Positions 33,821-43,189 of a DNA stretch of 53,324 bases are shown piece by piece (the stretch's first letter is position 1; the number at the start of each line of letters is the position of its first letter). The stretch covers positions 1 through 53,324 of the forward strand of contig DVOQ01000044.1 in the NCBI GenBank assembly GCA_018713485.1, given 5' to 3'. Below the pieces are notes generated by a model. The model had not been told where the DNA came from and did no database searches. It saw only the letters and a program-made list of their open reading frames with translations. This stretch comes from Candidatus Avisuccinivibrio pullicola. Its GTDB lineage: Bacteria; Pseudomonadota; Gammaproteobacteria; Enterobacterales; Succinivibrionaceae. Both the position numbers and the translations under genes were made by a program.

Positions 33821-36800
33821 CTAGAGAGCTCTGAGACCTACCTTAAAGCACTGGCTTTGCGCGGGATTTAAGTACGGGTCCAGCACTGGAGCACCCCAGC
33901 TGTCATCACCGCCTACACCCATCTGACGCGAGGAGAGTTTGACCACGGTACTAAGCGAGCGGGGCAGCTCACAGGCGTGTGCGGCGTTCTCTAATTCCTC
34001 AGGGCTATAGGGCAGAGCTGAGACGTCCGGGTACTCGCCCTCAAGACCCACTACCTCCAGACCGCATCCCGTCGCAGGGTCATAAACCTTAAAGCTGCGC
34101 ACCGCACCGTGATTGCCGCATTCCTGGGGCTTGAGATACGGCACGAACTCGTCTGCCACCGTGGAGTGATGGCGGGCTAAACGTGCCCCCTCGCGCCTGT
34201 CGCAGTAATTCTCTGTCGGGCCTAGGCCGTAGTAGTCAAGTTCCGAGCAATTACCGTAAAGACGCACTAAAAGACCGACCTCGGGAATGTCGGGCAGGCC
34301 CCCGGGTAAGGACAGGTTCACCTCAGTGGTGATCTGTCCGTCGCTAAGAACACTGAAATCAAGACGGGCCGTTGCGTTCCCGATACCGGCCAGGGCATGG
34401 GTAAAGCTTAAGGAGATCCCCGTCTCATCTTTTCTTACCTCCGCACTGACGCAGCGGCTGTAACGGCCGGCGTTTTTCCACACTCCCTGACGGAAAGGCA
34501 GGCCATTGCCCACGTCATTGTCGGTAGGGGCACGCCAGAAATTAAGCTCCACGGGAGATCTGAGCACTTCCTGACCGTGTGAGACCATGGAGACGAGAGT
34601 ACCGCGGGCCTTGTTAAAGAGATAGTCAAATCCCTCGCCGTGTACGCCCACGTTAGTGCCCCCCTCGACGATCCGCAGGGTACCGCTCACTGACTGAGCC
34701 TTAGCCACGCGGGCTATCACCGCCTCGCCAAATGCCACTTCAAAACCGGCGGGAGCGTAAACGGTTTCCTCTTTCAGGCAGACCGCCACGTGCAGCACGT
34801 ATTCCCCGGGCTTGACCATATACTCCGTCAGGGGTTCGAGCCCCAGGGTGTCGCTCATGCCGGGTGCCACGCTCAGATCGCAGTAGATTTCCCTGTGGCA
34901 CTCCTCACCGTCGCGCAATAAGGTCACGTACACGTCATAGGCGCTTAAATCGGTAAAAAGAGTACGGTTTTCGATGCGGATAGCATCGTAATCGTGCACT
35001 TCGATCCCGAAGGGCTGATAGTTGTATTTCACGGCCGCAAGTTTGGGCGTGAGGGTATTGTCGGCAAAGACGATACCGTTACCTGAGAAATTGTAGTCCG
35101 TGGGACGGTCGCCAAAATCTCCGCCATAGGCTAAATAACTCTCCCCCCGCAGATTAGTGGTCTTAAAGGCCTGATCGCGGAAGTCCCAGATAAAGCCACC
35201 CTGAAAAAGCGGATCCTCGCGGGTTAAGGCAGTGTATAACTGCATACCGCCCATGGAATTGCCCATGGAATGGGTGTACTCGCAGAGAATGAAGGGCTTG
35301 TCGCGGTGCTCCTTTAAGAAGGCACGTATGTTCGCCACCGTGGTATACATCTGACTTTCCATGTCAGAGGTACCGTTATAGGTGCGGTTATGGAAGATAC
35401 CCTCGTAATGGACGAGACGGCGGGGATCGCGCGCTCTGAAATACTCTGAAAGCTCAAAGAGCGTCTTACCGCCGTTAGATTCATTGCCGCACGACCAGAT
35501 GAGAATGCAGGGATGATTCTTGTCACGCTCCAGCATCGCCTGACCACGGGAGAGAACCGCCTCGCGCCACTCCGGCTTATCGCCAGGCAAAATCCCCTCG
35601 CCTGAGAGATCGCGTCCTGAAACCTGCCACGTGCCGTGAGTCTCTAAATTGGTCTCATCAATCACGTAGAGACCGAGAACATCGCATAGTCTGTAAAGCG
35701 CTGATGAATTGGGATAATGACAGGTGCGCACGGCATTGATATTGTGACGCTTCATGATAAGGAGATCGTTGAAGATTTCCTCCTCGGACACGGTACGCCC
35801 GGAGACGGCCGAAAACTCATGACGGTTGACGCCGTTAAAGACGATGCGCCTGCCGTTAAGGCACATCACGCCGTCCCTGATTTCAAAACGGCGCACGCCC
35901 ACATCCTGCCTTACATACTCAAGGCAGTTACCCTCACTGTTTTTAAGCGTGAACGCCAGGGTATAGAGCTTAGGATCCTCGGCCGACCACAGCTGAGGCT
36001 TTTTAAGGTCAAACTCAAGCTCCGTCTGCCCCGTCACATCTGCTCTTTCAAGGGAAGAGAGCTCCTCCCCGTCAGGCGAGAACAGCGTGGCAGTGAACGT
36101 GCAGGGCTGACCCACGAGGCGCGCCTTAATCTCTACCCTGGCCACAGACAGTGAAGGATCAGGTTCAGCTATGATCTCGATATCCTCAAGGTGAGAGCCC
36201 CTGTAACCTGAGAGATACACCCCGCGGAACAGACCTGAGAGACGCCAGAAATCCTGATCCTCGAGATGCGAGCCCGAGGAATATTTAAAGACCTCCACGG
36301 CAAGGCGGTTGCTGCCCTCCCTTAAATACGGGGTGAGATCAAAGCGGGCGGGAGTAAAGCTGTCCTCGCTGTAGCCTACATACTGACCGTTAAGATAGAC
36401 GGCAAGGGCACTGTCGGCACCTTCAAAAGTAATCACGGTCCTGTCAAAGTCGGGACGGTCAAAGAAAGTGACATAGGAGCCCACGGGATTAAAACGCTCC
36501 GGGATGTCACCTGGCCTTACATCCTCCTTACCCTCCCAGGGATAGACGGTATTGGTGTACTGCGGATGACCGTAGCCCTGAGTTTCAAAGTGCCCCGGCA
36601 CCTTAATGAAAGCCCAGTGAGACACGTCATAGTCATCTTTCTCAAAACCTGAGGGGCGCTCCCCGGGATTCACGGCATAATGAAAGCGCCACTGACCGTT
36701 AAGGCTGATCTTTAAAGAGGACGAGCCGCTTAGGCACTCCTCAGCACAGGCGAAGACCTCGTGATCGGACACGGGAGGGAGACGGTGCTGTTCAAAACAG

Positions 36801-36835
36801 GTGGGATCGGCGATCACCTTGACATCCATAGACAT
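33821..36835 (-). CDS. lacZ: GH2 beta-galactosidase (LacZ type)
   Basis: A cytosolic beta-galactosidase of about 1,004 residues, the LacZ size (1,024 in E. coli). It has the N-terminal sugar-binding domain (YVGYSEDSFTPARFDLT), the immunoglobulin-like domains, the catalytic barrel with acid/base Glu in WSCGNESNGG and nucleophile Glu in ILCEYTHSMGNS, and the C-terminal domain 5 (YYGLGPTENYCDRR). I chose ATG 36835, six bases after AAGGA; ATG 36841 touches that site. It is divergent from the sugar symporter gene. Confidence 0.96.
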   Translation of the reverse strand: MSMDVKVIADPTCFEQHRLPPVSDHEVFACAEECLSGSSSLKISLNGQWRFHYAVNPGERPSGFEKDDYDVSHWAFIKVPGHFETQGYGHPQYTNTVYPWEGKEDVRPGDIPERFNPVGSYVTFFDRPDFDRTVITFEGADSALAVYLNGQYVGYSEDSFTPARFDLTPYLREGSNRLAVEVFKYSSGSHLEDQDFWRLSGLFRGVYLSGYRGSHLEDIEIIAEPDPSLSVARVEIKARLVGQPCTFTATLFSPDGEELSSLERADVTGQTELEFDLKKPQLWSAEDPKLYTLAFTLKNSEGNCLEYVRQDVGVRRFEIRDGVMCLNGRRIVFNGVNRHEFSAVSGRTVSEEEIFNDLLIMKRHNINAVRTCHYPNSSALYRLCDVLGLYVIDETNLETHGTWQVSGRDLSGEGILPGDKPEWREAVLSRGQAMLERDKNHPCILIWSCGNESNGGKTLFELSEYFRARDPRRLVHYEGIFHNRTYNGTSDMESQMYTTVANIRAFLKEHRDKPFILCEYTHSMGNSMGGMQLYTALTREDPLFQGGFIWDFRDQAFKTTNLRGESYLAYGGDFGDRPTDYNFSGNGIVFADNTLTPKLAAVKYNYQPFGIEVHDYDAIRIENRTLFTDLSAYDVYVTLLRDGEECHREIYCDLSVAPGMSDTLGLEPLTEYMVKPGEYVLHVAVCLKEETVYAPAGFEVAFGEAVIARVAKAQSVSGTLRIVEGGTNVGVHGEGFDYLFNKARGTLVSMVSHGQEVLRSPVELNFWRAPTDNDVGNGLPFRQGVWKNAGRYSRCVSAEVRKDETGISLSFTHALAGIGNATARLDFSVLSDGQITTEVNLSLPGGLPDIPEVGLLVRLYGNCSELDYYGLGPTENYCDRREGARLARHHSTVADEFVPYLKPQECGNHGAVRSFKVYDPATGCGLEVVGLEGEYPDVSALPYSPEELENAAHACELPRSLSTVVKLSSRQMGVGGDDSWGAPVLDPYLNPAQSQCFKVGLRAL

Positions 36836-37226
36836 ACGCATTCCTTACCGGGGCGACAGTGCCCTCTGATAGGAGTATTGTGGAACGGCTCTTTTAAAGA
36901 TTATGGATAGCAAAACGACCTTTTAGATACTTAAATGCAGAAAGGAGCGTTTTTTGGGCGAGTTTTTGGCTCAGTTCACATTTTTAAAGATTTCTGACTC
37001 TTTTGCGGAAGCCTGAAAAGCGTTATTCAAAGTCTTTTGTCCTTAATATCTCATTGTTTTTTAAGTTTTTTTAAAAAAGCCCCTTTTCCGGAAGCCCATT
37101 TTTATTAGACATCGTTAAAATATTCTAAATGTAGTTTTTATATTCAAACATTCTCCGGCCAGTCCTTAGGATCGTAGCGGAAAGGTTAATTCCTGAAGTC
37201 TTTTTTCACAGTGTGAGGATATCAGC
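36836..37226. other. Divergent regulatory region lacZ / symporter
   Basis: This 390-bp AT-rich interval must hold two promoters. TAGACA near 37107 and several AT-rich -10-like sequences are visible, but I cannot assign pairs. TCACAGTGTGAGG just before the symporter start combines two CRP half-sites in inverted order and also contains its GAGG ribosome site. No gene is seen. Confidence 0.4.
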
Positions 37227-39083
37227 ATGAGTTCTGAAATTTCCCTGAAGGAGAAAGCCTCCTTCGGTATCGGCGCTGTGGGCAAGGACATGGGTTACTG
37301 GATCATGGCCGGCTACCTCATGGTGTTTTTCACCGACACCGTGCAGCTCTCTCCGGCCTACATCGGTTTCCTGTTCCTGTTCGCACGTATCTGGGACGCC
37401 TTTAACGATCCCATCATGGGATGGATCGTCGATAACACCAAGAGCCGCTGGGGCAAGTTCCGCCCGTGGATCTTCATCGGCACCCTCCTAAATTCCGCCA
37501 TTGTCCTGCTTTTATTCTGGGATCCCACGGGAACCTTCGGACCGGTCGGCGTCATGGTGTGGTGCGGCGTGTTCTACATCCTGTGGGGTATGTCCTATAC
37601 GGTGATGGACATTCCCTTCTGGTCGATGATCCCTGCCTTCAGCTCCGACTCCAAGGTACGTGATCTCATGTCGGTGATCCCGAGAACCGGCGCCATGATT
37701 GGCGGTCAGCTGACCCTCATCTTCGGTCTGCCCATCATCGCCTACTTAGGACGCGGCTTAGGCGGCAGCGAGGCCGACGGTTTCTTCCGCTTCACCCTGC
37801 TCATCGTGGTCATCTTCATCGCCTGCGAAATCATCTGCGTGCGCAACGTCCGCGAGCACGTGCAGACACCGCTGCGCCAGAAGATCTCCATCTCGGACAT
37901 GCTAAAGCTCCTTGCGCACAACGATCAGTTAGTGGTGATCATCATCCTCACCATTATTCAGCAGATCGCCCAGAACCTCGTGAACGGAACCATCATCTAC
38001 TACTTCCGTTACGCCATCGCCCATGAGGAATACTACTCCCTCTTCATGGCCGCCGGTGCCATCACGCAGTTTGTCGCTTTCATCATCTTCCCGGGACTCG
38101 TACAGAAGACGTCACGCCGCTTCGTGTACATCCTCTCGGCGGTGCTCATGGCCGCAGGCTATCTTTCCATGTTCGCCTTCGGCTCGAAGTCCGACAGCTC
38201 GCTTATCGTCGCGGCCGGCTCCTACTGCATTGCCTCCTGCGGCGTGGCTCTGTCCCTTGTCTCCACCACGGTGATGTTGGCTGACACCGTCGATTACGGC
38301 GAGTACAAGTTAGGCACCCGTTCCGAGTCCATCGTCTTCTCCATGCAGACCATGACCGTGAAGTTCGGCAACGCCCTGGCAGGCTTCATGTCCTCGCTGA
38401 CGCTCGCCGTCGTGGGCTATGTCCCCAACGTGCCGCAGTCAGAAGGCACCCTCTTAGGTCTGCGTCTGGTCATGTTCGTGGCCTCCTCAGTGCTCATCGG
38501 CATCATGGTGCTCATTTACCTGAGACGCTACCGCTTAAACGGCGACTTCTACAAGAACATGCTCTCGGCCCTTGAAGTATCTCGTGACAAGAAGCGTGCC
38601 GAAAGGGAAGGCCGTTTCTTCGTGCGCTATGCCATGACCCCTGAGCGCATTCTCTTAAATGAGAAGGCCGCCTCCAAGTACGAGATAATCGCCCAGCTCC
38701 TGAAGACGCTTGAGGGTACGGACAGCGTGAAAGCGCCCGAGACGCTGAAGAATGATGTTTTAGCCCGCGAAAACTCCGCTCCCACCGGCATTGCCGACGG
38801 CATCGCCCTGCCGCACGCTAAGAGTGCCGGCGTAGAGAAATGCACTCTCGCCATCGCAAGACTGGAGACTCCCGTGGACTTTGGTGCCCCCGACGGAAGG
38901 CCCTGCGATCTCATCTTCCTCTTAGCCTCGCCTCAGGACAGCGACACGCACCTGAAGATGATTGGCCGCCTGGGACTGCTCTTAAATGATAAGGCCCTGC
39001 AGCAGGAACTGAGAGCAGCTAATGACAGCTATGCCTTCCTTGAAGTCCTGCAGAAGGCGGAAAAGGCCCTTATCAGAGACTAA
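37227..39083 (+). CDS. GPH sugar:cation symporter fused to type-2 PTS EIIA domain
   Basis: A 618-residue carrier. Residues 1 to about 440 form a 12-helix glycoside-pentoside-hexuronide symporter (LacS/MelB type) with early FARIWDAFNDPIMGWIVD, NTKSRWGKFRPW and the later LADTVDYGEYKLGTRSE loop. After a basic linker (RDKKRAEREG), residues about 465-615 form a PTS EIIA domain with TGIADGIALPHAKS, where His530 is the predicted phosphorylation site. That motif belongs to type-2 EIIA (fructose/mannitol/nitrogen), whereas known Streptococcus LacS carries a glucose-type EIIA. Likely substrates are lactose or melibiose, given the galactosidase neighbours. Phosphorylation probably tunes transport. A terminator follows. 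Confidence 0.9.
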   Translation: MSSEISLKEKASFGIGAVGKDMGYWIMAGYLMVFFTDTVQLSPAYIGFLFLFARIWDAFNDPIMGWIVDNTKSRWGKFRPWIFIGTLLNSAIVLLLFWDPTGTFGPVGVMVWCGVFYILWGMSYTVMDIPFWSMIPAFSSDSKVRDLMSVIPRTGAMIGGQLTLIFGLPIIAYLGRGLGGSEADGFFRFTLLIVVIFIACEIICVRNVREHVQTPLRQKISISDMLKLLAHNDQLVVIIILTIIQQIAQNLVNGTIIYYFRYAIAHEEYYSLFMAAGAITQFVAFIIFPGLVQKTSRRFVYILSAVLMAAGYLSMFAFGSKSDSSLIVAAGSYCIASCGVALSLVSTTVMLADTVDYGEYKLGTRSESIVFSMQTMTVKFGNALAGFMSSLTLAVVGYVPNVPQSEGTLLGLRLVMFVASSVLIGIMVLIYLRRYRLNGDFYKNMLSALEVSRDKKRAEREGRFFVRYAMTPERILLNEKAASKYEIIAQLLKTLEGTDSVKAPETLKNDVLARENSAPTGIADGIALPHAKSAGVEKCTLAIARLETPVDFGAPDGRPCDLIFLLASPQDSDTHLKMIGRLGLLLNDKALQQELRAANDSYAFLEVLQKAEKALIRD

Positions 39084-39114
39084 GTGCCCCGCCTCCTGAT
39101 TTCCATTACGTATC

Positions 39115-39152
39115 AGCCCCGGTCAATTTAGCGATCGGGGCTTCATTTTTTA
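39115..39152 (+). terminator. Intrinsic terminator after symporter gene
   Basis: AGCCCCG and CGGGGCT enclose a 14-base loop and are followed by TCATTTTTTT-like sequence, 30 bp after the stop. Confidence 0.8.
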
Positions 39153-39223
39153 ACCCTCTGCCTGTCGCTTTAAAATGCCTGTGCTAAGATAAAACAGGTT
39201 TGCACTGATAGCTAAGGATTTGC

Positions 39224-39793
39224 ATGAACCTGCCCAATCTGCTCACGCTTTTGCGCGTGGTGATGATCCCGGTTTTCGTGGCCCTCTTTTACTGGCCGAC
39301 GCCCCGCTCCAATCTCATGGCAGCCTGCGTGTTTATTCTCGCAGCGCTCACTGATCTTCTCGACGGTTATTTAGCGCGCCGTTTAGATCAGACCACCAAG
39401 TTCGGCGCCTTCCTCGATCCCGTGGCCGACAAGATCATGGTGTGTACGGCCCTGGTACTGATCGTCGAATACTATTCCGTACATACCTCCTCCTTTTTTT
39501 ACGGCATCAATCTCTGCGTCTCGATTCCGGCCATCGTTATTATCTCCCGCGAAATCGTGGTCTCGGCCCTGCGCGAGTGGATGGCAGAATTAGGTATGCG
39601 CTCCAAGGTAGCGGTAAACTGGATTGGCAAGTGGAAGACCACCATTCAAATGACGGCTATCGCAGGACTTATCTGGCGGGTCAACGATCCCGTGATCTAC
39701 GCCTCCTTAGGCCTTCTTGCTGTCGCCACGGTGCTTACCATCTGGTCGATGATCGTCTACCTCAGTGCCGGGATAAGTTCCATGCGCGACTAA
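39224..39793 (+). CDS. pgsA: CDP-diacylglycerol-glycerol-3-phosphate 3-phosphatidyltransferase
   Basis: PgsA makes phosphatidylglycerol phosphate in the inner membrane. The 189-residue protein (182 in E. coli) has the CDP-alcohol transferase motif spread over DLLDGYLARRLDQTTKFG and AFLDPVADK, with the eight conserved positions D-x2-D-G-x2-A-R...G-x3-D-x3-D, and several membrane helices. It begins what looks like an operon with two unusual genes. Confidence 0.96.
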   Translation: MNLPNLLTLLRVVMIPVFVALFYWPTPRSNLMAACVFILAALTDLLDGYLARRLDQTTKFGAFLDPVADKIMVCTALVLIVEYYSVHTSSFFYGINLCVSIPAIVIISREIVVSALREWMAELGMRSKVAVNWIGKWKTTIQMTAIAGLIWRVNDPVIYASLGLLAVATVLTIWSMIVYLSAGISSMRD

Positions 39794-39806
39794 GGGGAGT
39801 GGGTTC

Positions 39807-40502
39807 ATGAGTGAGAGTGAGGTAACGGAATGCGTACTGCCGTCCGGCGATCGTCTTGATGTAACGTCCTTCTACGAGGACAATCTGGTGCGTTTCACGA
39901 CCACCGCTCTCATGGCTCTTGATCATCTCGAAGTCAGTGAAAGCGAGGTACGCCGTATCCTGCAGGGTTTCTGCCCTGCCGATCTTCCCGTCGCCGTGCT
40001 CTTAAAGGTGCTGCGCTTTAGCGAGGCTGAAAAACGCCTTTTAAGCCATATCCGTCACCAGACCTTTAAGCTCAATCCCGAACGTCTGCGCGAAATCAAT
40101 ACCCTGCTTTCCCTTGATGAAAGCGTACGCCCCGGGCATATCCGCAGCTCCGAGAGCAAATCTTACGGCCGTGCCCTGCCCGCACCGCACGCGCTGCCGC
40201 AGTTTATTGACGCGGGCATAAGCCTCCTCGTCCTGGAACCCGATCCGGTCAAGCGCGCCCTGAAAACTTTCTTCTTTATCGTGGACAATCAGCTCTTTGA
40301 GTCCTGCAATCTGCGCACGGCATGGCTGACCCTGGAGGGGATCCTCTTAAATAACGGTTTCTATCCCCTGCTCCTGCCCCGTGATGAAATTCAGAATTTC
40401 CACGACAGCCTGAGCCTTGCCTGCAAGGCCGGGGTAAGTGACACCCTTGATGATTTCATGGGACGCCTGAGCCGCCGTCTTTACTCGGTACGCATCCTTT
40501 AG
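39807..40502 (+). CDS. Degenerate Fic-like protein
   Basis: A 231-residue protein whose C-terminal half resembles the Fic fold: DPVKRALKTFFFIV before the active loop, then QLFESCNLRTAW (162-173) where active Fic proteins have HPFEDGNKRTAW, then LTLEGILLNNGFYPLLL and NFHDSLSLACKAG typical of helices after the loop. The catalytic His is Gln, the metal-binding Asp is Ser, and Gly is Cys, while Asn168 and Arg170 remain. AMP transfer is therefore unlikely. The N-terminal 95 residues are helical and unassigned. It starts 13 bp after pgsA. The Fic assignment is by pattern only. Confidence 0.65.
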   Translation: MSESEVTECVLPSGDRLDVTSFYEDNLVRFTTTALMALDHLEVSESEVRRILQGFCPADLPVAVLLKVLRFSEAEKRLLSHIRHQTFKLNPERLREINTLLSLDESVRPGHIRSSESKSYGRALPAPHALPQFIDAGISLLVLEPDPVKRALKTFFFIVDNQLFESCNLRTAWLTLEGILLNNGFYPLLLPRDEIQNFHDSLSLACKAGVSDTLDDFMGRLSRRLYSVRIL

Positions 40503-40513
40503 CCTTCCGCTTC

Positions 40514-42037
40514 GTGAACCGCATCTATACAGGATTGTCCCCGCTCAGGCCGCCACCGGGAGCTACCTTAAGCGCCGACGGTCACCACTATCTTCTCAAA
40601 ACCAAAGGCTCACGCCGCGCCGTGATTGGCCTTGCCACGGGGGACGGTCGCTGCTATCCCTCATACGCCCTGAGAAAGCTCTGCCCCGATCTCTGGGCTA
40701 AGGCCTATCCGCAGCACGCCCTGCCTGAAGAGCTTAACGCGGGACTCTATTTTCTGCTCTTAAAGGCCGCGCAGCAAAGCGGCCTCTACGCGGCCCTGGA
40801 AAAAAGTCTCCCCTTAAGTGCCCTGCATAACCTCTTAAGCTTAATGCAGACTCTGCTCAACCCTTACGCGACGGGACACAGCTTAAGCTTTACGGGCGTC
40901 AGGGACGCTCCTGCCCCCCGCTTCAGGGCACTGCGCCCTTTACACGCGCTGCACGCGCAAAGCGCCCTGCAGGAATTCTTACATACCCTTAAAGCACAGA
41001 GAGGCGGAGCTTCCCTGTGGCTTAGGATCTGTCGTTTCGTGCACGGAAAACAGCCCTGCACGCTTCTCATGCTGCTTGACGAGGCGGACGGGGCGCTGCT
41101 TAACCTGTCCTGCTGTGAGGACACACCTGCGGCTGTCACTCTTAACGCGCTTCAGGAAAACCTTGCCGGGGACGGACAGCGTCTTGCCGGTCTTTTCTAT
41201 GACGCCCCTGACGCCCTGCCTTACCCCCTGCCCCTTCCCTGCCTCAGGCGCCTTTCCCCGCTGAGCGGCGCACATACCGCGCTGCTAGAGCTTTTCTCCC
41301 TGAAGCTTATCGGGACTTCATCACGCTACCGGCTCAAACTGCCCACGCTGCCAGGACAGAGCGTGCGGGCGGCCTTCCTTAAAGAGAACGGATACCTTAA
41401 GTGCCTGTACCTTGATAAGCGAAGCGTGCGACAGCGCGACCGCTACCTGAGAGAATGCCTTCTTTTAGAAGAAGAACGCCTCAAGGGAGCGCTTAACGCA
41501 GGACGGCGCCGTCTTTATGTCCTGCCGCCGGCTGACTTTGCCCTGAGCCTCGGTCATCAGGGCGGCCGCCGCTGTGTGAACATGGACGGGCTCTGGACCT
41601 CCCGCTATTTAGACGCCTCCCTCTTTACGGGCCTTGAGAGTACGCTTAAGCTTTATCCTGACGCGCAGTATGTGCTTTTAAGCCGCCTTGCCCTAAGCGA
41701 TCTGCCCCTGATGCTTTTCAGACGCGCCCTGCCGGCACTCCCCCTGACCGATAGCCTGAATCTGCTTAGTGCCGCCTCCGTGCTTCTCCATAAGCTCTCC
41801 CTGTACGCCTTGCAGAGAGACCTCTTTCTGCCGGGTATCCTCAGGGACGTGGACAGGAGCGTGTGCCTGAAAGCTGCGGGGGCCTGCAGGCTTGAGACCT
41901 TCTTTAACCTTCCGGAGGATGTGGCCTCCCTGTTCAGGAGTCTTAAGCTTTCCCGTCAGGAGATGCAGACCTTTACGGCCACCTTAGGGGAACATCTCAT
42001 GAGGGGCTTTGCCCTTAAGGAACAGAACTTTTCCTGA
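40514..42037 (+). CDS. Unknown 507-residue protein, possibly transposase-derived
   Basis: I do not recognise a confident family. It begins with GTG 40514, 11 bp after the Fic-like gene, and codon use matches neighbours. It is Leu-rich (many LL and LLL pairs) and unusually rich in Arg and Ala. The layout recalls IS1634/IS4-type transposases: an early helical part GLYAALEKSLPLSALHNLLSL, a middle charged helix RYLRECLLLEEERLKGALN, a later MDGLWTSRYLD, and a helical end LLSAASVLLHKLSLYALQRD. No clear DDE triad or terminal repeats are visible, so a domesticated or decayed relative is only a hypothesis. Confidence 0.6.
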   Translation: MNRIYTGLSPLRPPPGATLSADGHHYLLKTKGSRRAVIGLATGDGRCYPSYALRKLCPDLWAKAYPQHALPEELNAGLYFLLLKAAQQSGLYAALEKSLPLSALHNLLSLMQTLLNPYATGHSLSFTGVRDAPAPRFRALRPLHALHAQSALQEFLHTLKAQRGGASLWLRICRFVHGKQPCTLLMLLDEADGALLNLSCCEDTPAAVTLNALQENLAGDGQRLAGLFYDAPDALPYPLPLPCLRRLSPLSGAHTALLELFSLKLIGTSSRYRLKLPTLPGQSVRAAFLKENGYLKCLYLDKRSVRQRDRYLRECLLLEEERLKGALNAGRRRLYVLPPADFALSLGHQGGRRCVNMDGLWTSRYLDASLFTGLESTLKLYPDAQYVLLSRLALSDLPLMLFRRALPALPLTDSLNLLSAASVLLHKLSLYALQRDLFLPGILRDVDRSVCLKAAGACRLETFFNLPEDVASLFRSLKLSRQEMQTFTATLGEHLMRGFALKEQNFS

Positions 42038-42107
42038 TGGGGGTTTACCCCTTACGCTCACCGTCATCTTGCCCTACAATGGACTCATGAGGAGCGGAGT
42101 TGATTTT

Positions 42108-43049
42108 ATGTACAGTCACCGTCACAGCGTCAGCGAACTTAAGGAAAATCTGCAGCATGGCACACAGGTTTTTCCCGTGGCTTCCTACATCTGGAAGGAT
42201 AATCCCTATGATGATCACCGCGTTCCCGTGCACTGGCATCCCGAGGTGGAACTGATGCGCTTTGTCGGGGGACGCTTCGAGCTCGCGCTGGACGCGGGAG
42301 AACCCTTTATCCACGAAGGCCCCGGCCTGCTGCTCGTTCCCGGCAACATCCTCCACACTCTCGTGTTCCACAGACACTGCCATCAGGGAGCCGTGGTCTT
42401 TAATCTCGATCTCCTGTACTTTGAACATTATGACGAGGTGGAATCGGATATCTTCGAGGCCCTGCAGACGGGCAATATGCCCCTGCCGCAGATACTTACC
42501 CCCGCCGATCCCGACTTTGAACGCGCCGACACTCTCGCCCGCCTCATCATTGACGGTACATCCGAAACATCCGCCGCCGCAAGGCTGACCCTGAAGGCGC
42601 GCCTTCTGGAGCTGATCGCGCTCTTTTACGCCCACGGACTTATCACGCGCAAAGCGCCGGCCCTTTCGGAAAAACACGGCGATCGTCAGAACCGCTTAAA
42701 GGATCTGTTAAGTTATATCGATGCCCATTACGCCGGCCCACTGACCGTGGGAGATGCCGCCGCCCGCCTTAAAGTCTCCGAGCAGTATTTCTGCCGCTAT
42801 TTTAAAAAGGTCACGGGCCTGTCCTTTACCGCCTATCTTAACGATCTGAGGCTGCGCCGTGCCGCCACGGACATCCTTAAGACCGAGGAGAGTATCGCCA
42901 CCATCGCTGAACATCACGGTTTTGACAATACGGGCTATTTCTTTAAGAACTTCAAGAAAAAGTTCGGCATCACTCCGCTTAAATACCGCAAGACGCAGCG
43001 CAAAGAACAGCAGCCTGCCACGGACGCCCTCATCCATGCCGTAGTTTAG
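42108..43049 (+). CDS. AraC-family regulator with cupin sensor
   Basis: A 313-residue regulator from ATG 42108 (GGAG upstream); a longer in-frame start at 42009 lies inside the previous gene. The N-terminal cupin has VHWHPEVELMRFVGG and LLLVPGNILHTL, the HxHxxxE-type sugar-sensing barrel, and the C-terminal double helix-turn-helix has SEQYFCRYFKKVTGLSF and IAEHHGFDNTGYFFKNFKK. It lies 140 bp before the alpha-glucosidase gene on the same strand and probably controls it. Confidence 0.92.
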   Translation: MYSHRHSVSELKENLQHGTQVFPVASYIWKDNPYDDHRVPVHWHPEVELMRFVGGRFELALDAGEPFIHEGPGLLLVPGNILHTLVFHRHCHQGAVVFNLDLLYFEHYDEVESDIFEALQTGNMPLPQILTPADPDFERADTLARLIIDGTSETSAAARLTLKARLLELIALFYAHGLITRKAPALSEKHGDRQNRLKDLLSYIDAHYAGPLTVGDAAARLKVSEQYFCRYFKKVTGLSFTAYLNDLRLRRAATDILKTEESIATIAEHHGFDNTGYFFKNFKKKFGITPLKYRKTQRKEQQPATDALIHAVV

Positions 43050-43118
43050 GACGGAGATCTGTCATGTCCCAGTGGGTTTCAGGGTAAAAGCGTGTACTTT
43101 TTTAGTCTAAATCTGTGC

Positions 43119-43147
43119 TTTTCATCCCCCGAGGCACGCTTTACAAT
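43119..43147 (+). promoter_or_regulatory. Promoter of alpha-glucosidase gene
   Basis: TTTTCA (43119-43124), 17 bp, TACAAT (43142-43147), about 43 bp before the start codon. It implies the glucosidase can be transcribed apart from the AraC gene. Confidence 0.55.
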
Positions 43148-43189
43148 GGAGTAAAACTTCACAGAACCTCTTAGATTATGGAGTAAGCG

